Assembly: GCA_963969345.1 (NCBI GenBank)
Contig: OZ017770.1
Coordinates: 1,373,246 to 1,437,245, forward strand
Direction: 5' to 3'
Length of the DNA stretch: 64,000 nt
Origin: Turbatrix aceti
Lineage: Eukaryota; Nematoda; Chromadorea; Rhabditida; Panagrolaimidae
Shown: positions 45,174 to 56,693 of the stretch, piece after piece
Numbering within the stretch: position 1 is the stretch's first letter
Layout: every line of letters begins with the position of its first letter
The notes under the pieces: generated by a model
Database searches by the model: none
What the model was told of the DNA's origin: nothing
Seen by the model: the letters and a program-made list of their open reading frames with translations, nothing else
Made by a program: the position numbers and the translations under genes

Positions 45174-46465
45174 ATGGTGGTGAGTAACAGTTTTGTTCGC
45201 GGTGATTAATACAATATAAACTTTTCAGTCGTTTTTCAATTTTCGTCAAACGGCCGATATCACGATACGGTTAAAGGACGAGAACAAGCGTGCTAAGGAT
45301 ACGATTCGTACTGAAGATGGAAATGCCGAGGAACTATTTCTTTTCTATGACGGTGAAACCGTTGAAGGCGAAATTTCAGTTCAACTGAAGAAAGCCAATC
45401 AAAAGCTCGAACACCAAGGCATACGTATCGATTTTATCGGTCAGATTGGTAAGTGATGCTATTTTTTTATATTATATCTACATAAACAATCACGCGTGCT
45501 TTGCAGAAGTCTACTATGATCGTGGCAACGCTTTCGACTTTATCTCGCTCTCCAAAGACTTGGCTAGACCTGGCGAGCTGATGGAAAATACGACATTTCC
45601 ATTTTGCTTCGAAAAGGTCTCAAAGACGTATGAAAGCTACGTCGGGTGCAATGTGAAGCTTCGGTATGCTTTTTTTCACACATGAATGCATCTACATTGT
45701 TTTTTTTTGTTAGATACTTCATCCGCGCGACCATTCTCCGTCGACTCACTGACATTGTCAAGGAAATGGATATTCTGGTTCACAGCTTAGCTTCATATCC
45801 TGAAACGGACGCAAACCTCAAGATGGAAGTCGGAATTGAGGACTGCCTGCACATCGAGTTCGAATACAACCGGTCTAGGTGAGTTTTTTTGTTCTTTTTT
45901 TTCGCATACTCTTTTCCACGATTTTTCTTTCAGATATCACTTGAAAGACGTCATCATTGGCAAAATTTACTTTTTGCTTGTCCGCATCAAAATCAAGTTC
46001 ATGGAAATCCAGATCATTCGTCGCGAGTACGTCGGAGCGGGCGCGAGCACGTACAACGAGGCCGAAGTCATCGCCAAGTTTGAAATCATGGATGGCGCTC
46101 CCGTAAAGGGCGAGACCATTCCCATTCGACTCTTCTTGGCCGGCTACGAGCTCGGACCGACGATGCGCGATGTAGGCAAGCGCTTCTCGGTTCGCTACTT
46201 TCTCAACCTTGTCCTGATCGATGAAGAGGATCGCCGGTACTATAAGCAGCAGGAGATCACGCTCTTCCGCAAGCCCGAAAGGCCGCTTCGCAAGCAGCTC
46301 CAGCCGGCATCCGATACGACGGCTCCCGTCGGGGCCATCGGCGATTTGGAAGTCCCTGACCCTTCCGCGAGTGTGGACAATGGCACGAACGGTAACGCCG
46401 TTTCAACGCATTCTCCTGTGGCTTCCGAGCCGGATGACGACGATGCAAACGTAACCGTCAATTAA
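45174..46465 (+). CDS. vps-26: Retromer subunit VPS26
   Basis: Exons 45174-45179, 45229-45448, 45507-45663, 45714-45878 and 45934-46465 give 359 residues. VPS26 is an arrestin-fold subunit that joins VPS35 and VPS29 in retromer, which recycles membrane cargo from endosomes to the Golgi or surface. Family blocks in order: [107 protein letters not shown] and FSVRYFLNLVLIDEEDRRY. The C-terminal 55 or so residues are Thr/Ser/acidic and variable, as in relatives. The first coding exon is only six bases (Met-Val) and is required by phase and by the good GTGAGT donor. AATAAA at 46670-46675 is a possible poly(A) signal. Confidence 0.96.
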
Positions 46466-47694
46466 TGGCAGTAAAAAAACGCCGTTGTTCTTTTTGTTTC
46501 GTGTGTACTGGGTCAATTCATGGTTGTATGTCTATACGTAATATTCCGTCTATGTTACCGTGATGACAATCGCTTATTTATTCTCTTCTTGCAGCGATCG
46601 AAGGCTCTTCCCGCCTTTCCCTCGCGTTTATCAGCAATGCTAAGACAGATTTATTAATTTGATTTTTATAATAAAATACTGCTCACTAGCATTCAACCCG
46701 TGGCAAATAGGCAGGAATTTCCATCCTTTGTTGTTTAGCGCGGCTTTTTTCTCTCTTTTTGGGGATGGATGGGGACTACTTTGCGCGTTTCGTGATGACC
46801 AACCGGCCCAACGCTTGGACTCCACCGCACCCAACGACCTCGTCTCTTGGACTGCTGAGAGTGGTGCGTACGTATGCTCGGCGATTGTGTTGCGGTGTGC
46901 AGAACGGTTGGTTTGGTAATGCGATTGCCAGTGCAATTTTTTAAAACCTGGATGCGTACATGCGTGTTCTAAAAATGACATTGGATGGCAGTACTCTAGA
47001 TTTGTGCGCTTTCTTTCTCACCATACTTTTTTCCTGTAAATTCCATTCAACCCATCTTCATGTTTGTTTTGTTTGTTTTTTATCCATAGAGTTTTTCACG
47101 GTCTGCTCTCCACAAGACGCAACATTTCCGTACGAGGCTACAGTTTTCTTCACCGTTGTAGAAGGATTATCGCACGTTGAGTGGTTTTTTTCATTCTAAA
47201 GTGCTTCTGTAATTTTTGTTATTACATATATCTTGCTTTGACATCGGTATGAATACCAGCTGACTGTTAAAATCGTAATGACACCTCTGACTCGTTATTT
47301 TGTGCGATAAGCCAGCGCCGATGCACCTTATCGGTTTGCTTGCGATACAGAAGTGCTTTTTAAGTGATGCCTTGAGCCCGCTTCGGAAAATGAATACCTT
47401 TGCATTGTAGCATTCATTCATCAATCACTGAGGCATAGCTAGCGCGAATATATAAATATATGGGGTCACTCACTACGCTCAGTTTCTTTGTCCAGCATAT
47501 TGCTATACACGCGTTTTTCACCTTTTTTTGGTGTTGAACAAGTTTTTGAAAATCGATTTGCTTTCACCGAGGTTTATAAATATAGACATGTTTATATTGA
47601 CAATTTGGTTTTAATTTATTTGAATTTGCACCGAACCTTCAACGCCAAAAATAACAGTAGATCTTTTCAACTGTCTCTGTGCGGTTCCTCCTTT
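46466..47694. other. Spacer between VPS26 and myosin XVIII
   Basis: About 1.2 kb. It contains the VPS26 3' UTR with AATAAA at 46670-46675 and an AT-rich upstream region for myosin XVIII. Upstream coding exons of a longer myosin N terminus could lie here, but I could not support any. Confidence 0.45.
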
Positions 47695-50600
47695 ATGGGA
47701 GAGCGACGAGGTAATGTGGTCAACGAATGGAGAACGATTCTGAGCGGATTAAACGCACAGGTGCGCGTGAATGACAAAATCTCTGCTGTTAGTTGTCGAT
47801 TGCGGACGATAGAGCGTGGCTGTCAATTGACCATTTTTTATGTTACTTTGTTTGACCTCATCACGTTTGTTCTTGATTCGTGTCAGCCACGAGCATCCAG
47901 ATGCTTTGTTTCAAATTTATTTAATGCTGTTTTTTGCAGATCAGCCGAATGTAGTCATGCTGCAAAACGGAGTTGACGATGCTGCTTCGTTTGCTTTGCC
48001 CAAGAAATTTGACATCGCCGGACTCAAGCTGCCCGCGTTGAAGGTTGTTCAGATCTACGAACGCGAGGTCACCCTTCAACGCCATCTTGGGGGAGATTTT
48101 GGCTTCCGGATCAGGCGGCATTATGCAGAAAAGAATTCGGATAGCATGCGGGTATTCGCCGATCCAACCGTCATTATGCCAGGTCCACCACGGCCGAGCG
48201 ACATGTTGACCCACGTCTTGCCAGGTGACGAACTCATCGAGGTAAATCACGTCAAGGTGGCTGCGATGAGCCGCGAAGAACTTCAAGATGCGATCGAGAA
48301 GAGTGGAAGCGAGATTTCCCTGACCGTTCGTACAGCTCCAGAGTTAGTTCAACTCTGCGGCAGGGCAAGACGAGGCATCCGTGATGCAGGTGACGCACTG
48401 CGACTCAATGCCAACGAAATTTCAAGCAATGACTTTGCTGTGGGTTTTTTTCTCTCACACCTCGTTGAAGATGAGTGGTTTAAAATTTAGGCCATCCCAG
48501 AGGACTCGCGGTATTGGCTCATTCACAGCGAGGGCTATACAGTTTGCCAAGCACTCGAACACCTTCCGAACAATAAAATCAAAATCCGTGTAGCCAATAC
48601 CGAGATGGCTGTTGATCGCTCCGACATCGATAGGGCCAATCCCGTAACATCGAGCAATGAAATTGCAAAGCTCACATACGTCAACGTGACATCGGTGATT
48701 CACCTGCTCCGACGACTTGCTGGGAGCGGTCTCACATACTCCCACGCCGGTGCACTCAGCATGGTAGCTCTCACGCCCGCCGAGGATGAGTATGCAAACG
48801 ACACTCTCATCGATTTGTTTAAAGGATGCAGGCAAGATCAGATGCCATCGCACGTTTATTCTGCAGCACAAGAGATTTACCGAAATTTGCAAAGTGGGGT
48901 ACAGTCTCAGGGTATTGTGCTTACCGGTGTCAGCGGTTCTGGAAAATCGTCACAAATTCGAAGTTTTTTACAGTATTTTTCTGGTGTTGCGGGCTGGACT
49001 AAAATTTTGCCATGTAAGTTATCAAAATGTTGGAAAAATGATTGCATGCAAACTTTTTAGTCTCAAAGTTGAGCCTAATCGAAGATGTATTAACATTGTT
49101 TATCAATGCACCCACTTACCTGAATCTGAGTGCCACACAGTGCATACGGGCTATCACAATGGGCTTTGACACTTCTGCTGCCCTGTCGTCGGTAAAGCAT
49201 CGCATCTATCTGCCAAACATAACGCCGCTGCTTTCTAATGCCGACTCTTATTTTCATATATTTCATGTATTGTACTTGACTTCGGATGCCGAAGCCAAGA
49301 AAAAGCTCGGTCTCGACCTACTTGCCAGCCAATTTGATCCCTACGTGTCTCCCGATAAGATCTCATTTTTGAAGCTTAATGTGAGTTTACTTTCATTCGC
49401 ATCATTGCTTTATTTTCAATTTTATCCTTCAGACTGTTCAAAGTATAGTATCAGCTTTCAATACCCTCCAAATTGATTCCAAGGTCCTCAGCGGCGTTTT
49501 CTCAGTACTAGCTGCTATTTTGCACCTCAAACGGGCAGACGTAGTGATGCGCTCGTACGGACGTCCTGAACATGCCCAAAAAGCGGCCGAGTTGCTTGGA
49601 ACAACGGTGGATGAGTTGAGTACGGCCATGTTCAACGCGCATCTGATGCACAATGCTCCAAACGTTGTCAAGTAAAGTTTTTTTATTATTTGAATTTTTT
49701 AACTCTAATATATTGATTGTTCTTTTAGCCGAAGTATTATGGCGAATCGCAATGAAGGTCGCAAAGAAGCCCTCGAATCATTCGTGCGCATTTTGTATCA
49801 AGAACTCATCACTGCCGTCATCATTCACGTTAACCAGTCTCTGGATAAGTATTCATCGAACACAATAACACTGTTTGACATTCCGGGATCCAACTTTGGC
49901 ATTCAGTACGTCGATGATGCTCAGGCACGACAATCACAGTTGCCAGAGTTGATTTTCAACTACTGCAACGAACGCATCGCCGAGGTTTTCTACGATCGAA
50001 GCTTCAAAGAACCGCTTGAGGTGTATGCTCGTGAACAGGTTTCCGTCGATGTCCAGCCACCGATCTTGCAGCCTCATATGCTTACCCGTCTGATAGATCG
50101 CAAGCCTCAGCTGGTAGGATATTTGTTTGTTTTTTCGTTCTTGCAATTATCTGTAATTTGCAGCTGAATAGCGTAAATCTCGAAGAACGAAGCGAGGAGA
50201 CGCGTGGGCTATTCCATCTGCTCCAGGAGGAGGCCATGTTCCCCGCGGGTTCTGACAGCTCATTCCTCAAGCGTCTAATGCTGTTCTTCGAAAACAACAA
50301 ACTGATACGCGGCTACGATCTGGAACAACAATGTTTTGTCCTCGGACATGGCCTGAACCGATTCCCAACAACCTACAGCGTTCGTGGGTGGGTGCGAGAA
50401 GCCCGTCCACGACAAGCTCAGTTCAGTGCACCTGAATTGCTTAAAAAATCCAAAAAGTAGGTCAAATCATGGGAAATATCGCATAAAAATCCAGTTGAAT
50501 TTCTTTAGCCCAGCTATAACAGCTCTCTTTGGTTCCTCGATCGTAAATACAACTGATAACGTTTACAAACTTCGACACTTCACGCAGTCAATTCAGCAGG

Positions 50601-53600
50601 AATCACTGGGACCCGTTCTTGTTGGTGGTTTTTTCAACAACATTGAATCACAAATTGTAAGTCATGCGACGCGCAGACACGCTGCTGCGGTCAACGGTTT
50701 TTTGAGGGAGGGTGGGAGCTATCTTAGTGTTTCATCGTTTTGCTTGACCCGCTTTTGTTGGTTTTTTTTGTTGTCGACCGTTTTTCGATTACATTCAGTA
50801 ATTTATTTTTTTGATATGTAGTTAACCAAGTACATTATCGTCGAACAAGAACTAGAAGGTCGCTTTCTCTCTCGCCAGGTGGTTGTCCCCTACCTCTGGT
50901 GAACCATAATCTACATCTGATCAACAAACTAACAATTGTGTCTTAAAAGCTAAAAAACTAGCTGTGATTTGTTATTGAAACGTTATTTAAATAGACATTA
51001 GGAATTATTCCACGGGTGTACAAACTAGCCGAGATTTTGCGCCCCTACCGATGACATTGAATCTTTTGTACAACAATTTTTTTTGCAGGAACACGTCGTG
51101 TCGCTGATTCACCGCTGTGGACGTGTATTCTTTGTTCACTGCATTCAGCCCAAGGCAAATGAACTGTCTTCTGGTCCAAAGCGGAGCATGATTTCGTCAA
51201 CTGCCGGGCGGGACTCTGATGGCTTCGATGTCGCTTACGTTCGTGCCCAGGTTCAGTCGCTACTTCTGGTGGATTCGGTTAGAGCGTGTAATCGTGGTTA
51301 TCCCGAGCGTATGCCTTTCCGTGATTTTCGACGACGCTTCCAATGCCTCATTCCGAACAACGATTCGCCGAGAAGTATTCAAGACGCGCTCGATGATCGG
51401 GGTGCGGTGAAGCGCATTCTGGAAGCCATGGAGATTGAAGACCATCGCTATCGACTTGGTATTTCGCAGATCTTGGTTCGCAGTGATATGTTGGTGGAGC
51501 TTGAAAGCCGACGCGACCTTCAACTGTCCGGTGTCATCGAAGCCTTCCAAAATGAATGCAGAAGACACCTGGCACGCAAATGGCTCTCTAAACGTCGCAC
51601 CCAGGAATTGGCAATTCAGTGTATTCAACAAAACGCGTTGAAGTATCTCCAGATTAGGCAGTGGAATTGGTGGAAGCTCTACACACGTGTGAAGCCTCTG
51701 CTGAGTGCTGTCAAGCCAGATGCACAATTCCACGAACGTATTACCCAACTTGATTCTGCTAACCGTAATTTACGATCTGAGAATGCCCAACTCAAAGACA
51801 AACTTGCGGAATTGGAACAGCTAGTTCGTACGTCAACTCAGGGCTCCCAGGCAATGTCCATTAGCCTAGAACGCGAATCCGAGCTTCGATCACGTTTGGA
51901 ACTTGAATTGATGTCAACAAAACAAGTTTTGCGTGACCAAGGTAAGGATGGAGGGTGGGAGATTGTATATATTTACAAAATTTGCCAAGGGATAGATTAC
52001 AAATACCAAAAAAATTCCTCAATCGTATATATTCATTGAATTGCTTCTCTTTTTTGCTCAGGTTGTCACCCAGCTTAAAAGTATTGTATTTTTTTTGCTC
52101 TGTTACACCCAAATGATTAGGGGGAACAGCGATGATGAGCATTATTTATTCTCGCCAACAATTAGTTCTTATCCCTTCGTTAAACAGTAAATCGAATCAC
52201 CCTTACCTCTCTCTCGGCTCTATTGTTAGACACTTTACGTCAATTCAACGTCAAATTGCTTGGTCGTAGGATGAGATCGATGCCGTCTTGACAGTGTCCG
52301 TCTAGTCATCATTATTCACGCACCATTGTACGTTGAAAGGGAGTGTTATATTTCTCATGTACTACACCGAAAATCTGTTTCCTTTTTCCCACAAATTGCC
52401 TCCGGTGATTTTTCGGGTTTAATAATTTTTCCATACCATGTGCCTTACGATTTTGATCAGTATCCCCACAGTTGTCCGCATTGTTTGCGCGCTTGAATTT
52501 CCTGTGTTTGACCCAAATCCTATTCTTTTCTTCCTTACTCGTCGCTTGTTCTCCAGAAAATTTTATCCATTTTTGGGTGTATGTGTGTACGCATACTTAA
52601 TGTTCATTTATTAGGCGGCTGTAATACCTGTCGTGCCAAGCATGGCTAAACCTTTGAGAGAGTATTACTATTATTGTCGACATAACGGTGGTTCTGGCAG
52701 CTTCCTTAATATCGGCTTTAATGGAAGTATGCTTTTTTGAGAGTTATTTAGCTTTTAACTTCAATTTTTAAATTTAAACTATTTTTAAGCGCTTGAACTT
52801 ATAATAATTTATTCCAGGCTTAGAAGGGGATCAAAGGCGATCATCCACCCCATCAACATCGTCAAAGCCTCCATCCACAATTGAAGATTGGCAGAGTCAC
52901 GCCAAGACCATCGAGCTGAAGACTGAGCTGGAAAAAATGCGAGACTCCGAGCTAGCGGAAAAGTTTAAGGCTCAAAAAGCTATCGAGCAACTCCAAGACC
53001 TGCAGACGGAAATCACGGATTTACGGTCGAAAAACGAAAGCTATCAACGCAATAGTTTTTCGTATGTTTTTTTGACAAACGGAAGTCGAAAAATAGTTAA
53101 CAATTTTTTTCAGCGTTAACGATGTTGTCAGCAAGAAGGAAGCCGTTATTCACGATTTGGAAAACAACAATCATCAGCTGCAGAAAACCATCTGCGATTT
53201 ACGCATTGGAGAAAGTTCCAAGGACGTGGAAGTCAGGAGACTGAACGCCGAAGTCTCAGAGCTTAAAGTCTCGCTGGAGAAGACCAAGCGCTACCTCAAG
53301 GAAGCAGAAGAAAGTAGAGTTAACGACTCAGCCTTTGACAACGAGTTTGATCAGCTGCGTCGGGACAAACGAACGCTTGAGGACAGTGTCAAAAAACTCG
53401 AAGAAGAAATCGAGGAGACGGCCGCGCACAATCAGCAATTGATTCAGAACGTGACACGCCTTGAAATGGAAGCTTTAAAGCTGAGAAATGAAAAGAAGCG
53501 TGATGTTGAAACACGGGAATCCGAAATCAGTGATATGCGGCTGTCACACCAGCGCCAGTACCGCGCTCTTGAAGAAGAGATCGAATCGCTGACAAAGAAC

Positions 53601-54878
53601 AACCACGATTTGATGATGAAAAATCGTCAGCTTGAATCGCAGGCTCGGCAATACCAGTCTCATCAAAGGTTGGTTTTTTTCCGTCGTTCAGCTTTTTACC
53701 TATATTTTTTAGCTTGTTTGATTTGTCCAGTAACAAGTACAAACGGAAGTACAAGAAGGCTCTCATCCTGCTGCAAGATGCCCAATCCGCTATCGCAACG
53801 GAGCAACGTGGCGTTCACTCGCAAAATCATCTGCGTCAGCTGAAAAATGAACTCGAAGATGCCGAGGCTGCAAAGGTCAATGCCGTCAAGGAGCGTAACT
53901 GCTTCGAGACCGAAGTCAACGAACTTAAATGCCAGGTTTGTTTGCTTTAATTTTTTCGTATTGATTCAATGCATCACTTTTTTTAGCTCGAAATACTTGC
54001 GTCTGCAAAGAAGATTGTGGATGACAAAAATATCAATCTGGTAAAGGAGAAAAACAATCTGAAGCTCTTGCTCGACGAACACGACGAGCAGTTCAGGGAG
54101 TTGACGAAGAAGTACAAACAACACCTGCAGCAGAGCAAGGTGGATGCCATCAAACTGGACGCCCAAGCAGAGACCGTAAGCCAAACACCCGAAACGTGTT
54201 TCTTCAAAGTTGTGACCACGTGATTTTCAGATTGATCAACTCGAGAACACAATCAGAAATCTAAACGAGGAATTGCTCACTCTCGGTGCTGAACACAAGA
54301 AAAAACTTGCCTCTTACGAACGTGAGACGAACAAGGCCATGCTTGAGTCCAGAGAACTCCAAGGCAGACTTGACATTGAGACTGCCACTCGTCAGCGCCT
54401 CGAAGCCACCGTCGAGAAACTCAACGACGAAATTGAGACTCTTCAAGAATCGCTTACCGAAGCCCAGCAGGTCCGGGACAAAGAATCTAACATGGCGTAT
54501 AAGGCAAAACAAGAACTACTTGAAGTTGACTCCCAATTGAAGGATCATCGCAGGAAACTGGAGGAAGTCCGACTTGCACTTGATCGAGAGGTTGTTTACA
54601 AATTTTGTGATACTTGTTGACAAAACCATTTTCAGCGTTCAAAAAGTGAACAAATCGAACAAGAGTATCGCAAAGCGCTTAACGATTACAAAAACGCCAA
54701 TCGTAGAATATTTGACTTGCAATCAGCATTGCAATCTGAAATATCGCTTGCCGATGATGAATCCGAGTCTGACGATGAGGCCATGGGTGGCGATTCCATG
54801 ATTGACGAAGACGATCACAGCAGCAGCTTGGATCTCATGCCGGATCGCCCTGAGACATCCACTCCCCTCAGAACGTAA
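47695..54878 (+). CDS. MYO18: Myosin XVIII with N-terminal PDZ and degenerate motor
   Basis: Exons 47695-47710 (tentative), 47940-48439, 48491-49013, 49061-49380, 49433-49671, 49729-50113, 50164-50456, 50509-50656, 51089-51941, 52818-53061, 53114-53668, 53731-53935, 53987-54175, 54231-54590 and 54636-54878 give about 1,690 residues. Order: PDZ (GGDFGFRIRRHY to LPGDELIEVNHVKVA), motor, a short neck, and a long coiled coil ending in an acidic SESDDEAMGGD tail like that of MYO18A. Family members act as scaffolds on actin, Golgi or muscle Z-lines, with weak or absent ATPase. Here the P-loop reads GVSGSGKS near residue 318, the switch I region NLSATQ near 368 and switch II DIPGSNF near 583, so catalysis looks lost. 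VFFVHCIQP, YPERMPFRDFRRRF and WWKLYTRVKPLL fit the family. The first exon, or longer N-terminal forms, need transcript data. Confidence 0.92.
50822..50878 (+). other. MYO18: Candidate 57-base cassette exon in the myosin XVIII motor
   Basis: It lies between ATATGTAG and GTGGTT in a 432-base intron, has phase 0 on both sides, and encodes LTKYIIVEQELEGRFLSRQ. Alignment to the family works without it, so if used it is an insertion. Confidence 0.3.
52615..52726 (+). other. MYO18: Candidate alternative first exon for a tail-only myosin XVIII
   Basis: Inside the 876-base intron between motor/neck and coiled coil. A TTATTAG site ends at 52614. An ATG at 52642 opens 28 codons (MAKPLREYYYYC and on to FNG), and a GTATGC donor follows at 52727 in phase 1, matching the phase of exon 52818. 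Joined, it gives about 626 residues, nearly all coiled coil. Used as an internal exon it would instead introduce a stop. Confidence 0.45.
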
Positions 54879-56693
54879 ACCTTTACATTCCATACATATT
54901 CTATTTTGTTTTGTATGCACTTCTTTCCTTTTTGCAGAAAAAAAATAAACAGAGATTGGCCAAAAATTGATGGGTTATTTTCTTTATGAAATTGCCGATG
55001 TCGGATTTCTTAGGGGAGTTATCCGCAATTCTCTGTGTGAATCCATACACATAAACGTAAATAATGGCAGTATAAAACAGGTTTTGATACGCCTGCCTGG
55101 AGATGGAAGTCGTTGTAGTGTTTGTCTCGACAGTCAGTTTTCCTTGATGATGAGTGTTGATACCCCCCTCTTTTGTATTCTTTTGGGCGGAAAAAAGAGT
55201 TCACATTCAAAATGTTTGATGTTCGTCCAAAAACCCTGCTTGTGACTTATTTCTCATCATCACTTTTTTGCATGCGTGTTTCTTCGCTGCCGTGAGATTG
55301 CCATACCATCAGTGATCGAGGTGTAAAAGCGACAATGCAAAAAATGCTCATGATTCACGTGTTGCAGCCGCCGCAAGATGTGTCGTATTGCTTTTTTGTG
55401 TCCGCTATGTTGTCGCTAGCTAGACGGCTTTTGAAAGCTGGATAAAAACTGTCCGCTGCGATAAATCATGATAACGCAACGATGAAAGGGATAAAACTGT
55501 ACGTATGTAAGGGGACGGAAAAAAGAGAATCATTGTAGGCCATACCAATCACTTTTTATTGGGGAAAATGAGCATCGAAGAAAACAATCGTAGCCATGGA
55601 ACACAAATTGCATAGATTACTGCTATTTGAAGGTACCTGTTCTCCGGAACAAAGTTCCAGGTACAGATTTGCCTTATAATACATAAACATATCGCTGAGA
55701 CATTGTTTCTAGAGCACACACACAGTCATCATTCTAAATAGAATTTTTCAACTAACGGTGTGCAACTTTGCTTCTTTCATGTATGATTTTTTTTGTCTGC
55801 GCTTTTGCCTTTTTTGTGTATTCCAGGTTGAGCAAACAAGAGTCGTAATCACCTTGGATCCTCTCGCTATCGATCTAAACTTTTTATTCCACCCTGTACA
55901 GTGCCATTAAGTTTTTTCTGCACGCAAAAATGCACGGTTATTAGTAGTATTATTATTATTAGATCAACAACGTGATAAATGTGTCGATCGGGCGTGTTCG
56001 CCGGCGGCAGCGATTGTCATGGTTCTGGTGGCCACGTCGTCTACAAGTGCTATGTCTTTTGTGTCTGGGCTTTTGCCCGTCGTCTATCAGTCCCCCGAAT
56101 TAAGGCTTTCTTTGGAGGTAGCATTAGGGGGGAATTGTGCTGTCGTGGTTAGCATTTTTTTCCTTCGGCGTGCATTTCCACAACACTATAATACCATCAT
56201 TCCGGAGATATGATTGATTTTCGTGTACTTTTTTTATTTTTTACTACAAAACAGGAACATTTGTAACTCCATGGAATAGGGGGGGGGTAGGTGCGCGTCA
56301 TCTATCCGAGGTGTGTTCCGCGTAATCTTTTAACTGATCAGAAAACCTGACGTGAAATGGACTTTCTAATCGATTTGACGTGTCGCATACTACCTTGTTA
56401 TGACCTTTTTCATAAGAGTTTTTGCCGAACTGTTGACCAAAAAAATCTGTATATAGAAAAAATCAAAAAACGTGCACTCTACTTATCACCTTGCAACTTT
56501 GACGTCACTTTTACAACGTGTTCAACATTTTCCTACAACACCTTGTCAGATTGTGAACGGTTAGTGCGTTTTTACTACAGTGGTAAATCAACCTATCTTT
56601 TTTTAGTCGCGGGTGATGGAAGTTATGCTTGAAACAAGATCACTGTCTAAATGTTAACAACAATGGTAACCAAATAACCCCCTGATTTTGCTC
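54879..56693. other. Region between myosin XVIII and the IP3 receptor
   Basis: It starts with the short myosin 3' UTR (AATAAA at 54944-54949). The rest should hold the IP3 receptor promoter and possibly an upstream first exon. It includes a nested inverted repeat at 55632-55664 and a G run near 56279. No gene is supported. Confidence 0.5.
54944..54949 (+). terminator. Poly(A) signal of myosin XVIII
   Basis: AATAAA lies 66 bases past the stop codon. Confidence 0.6.
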
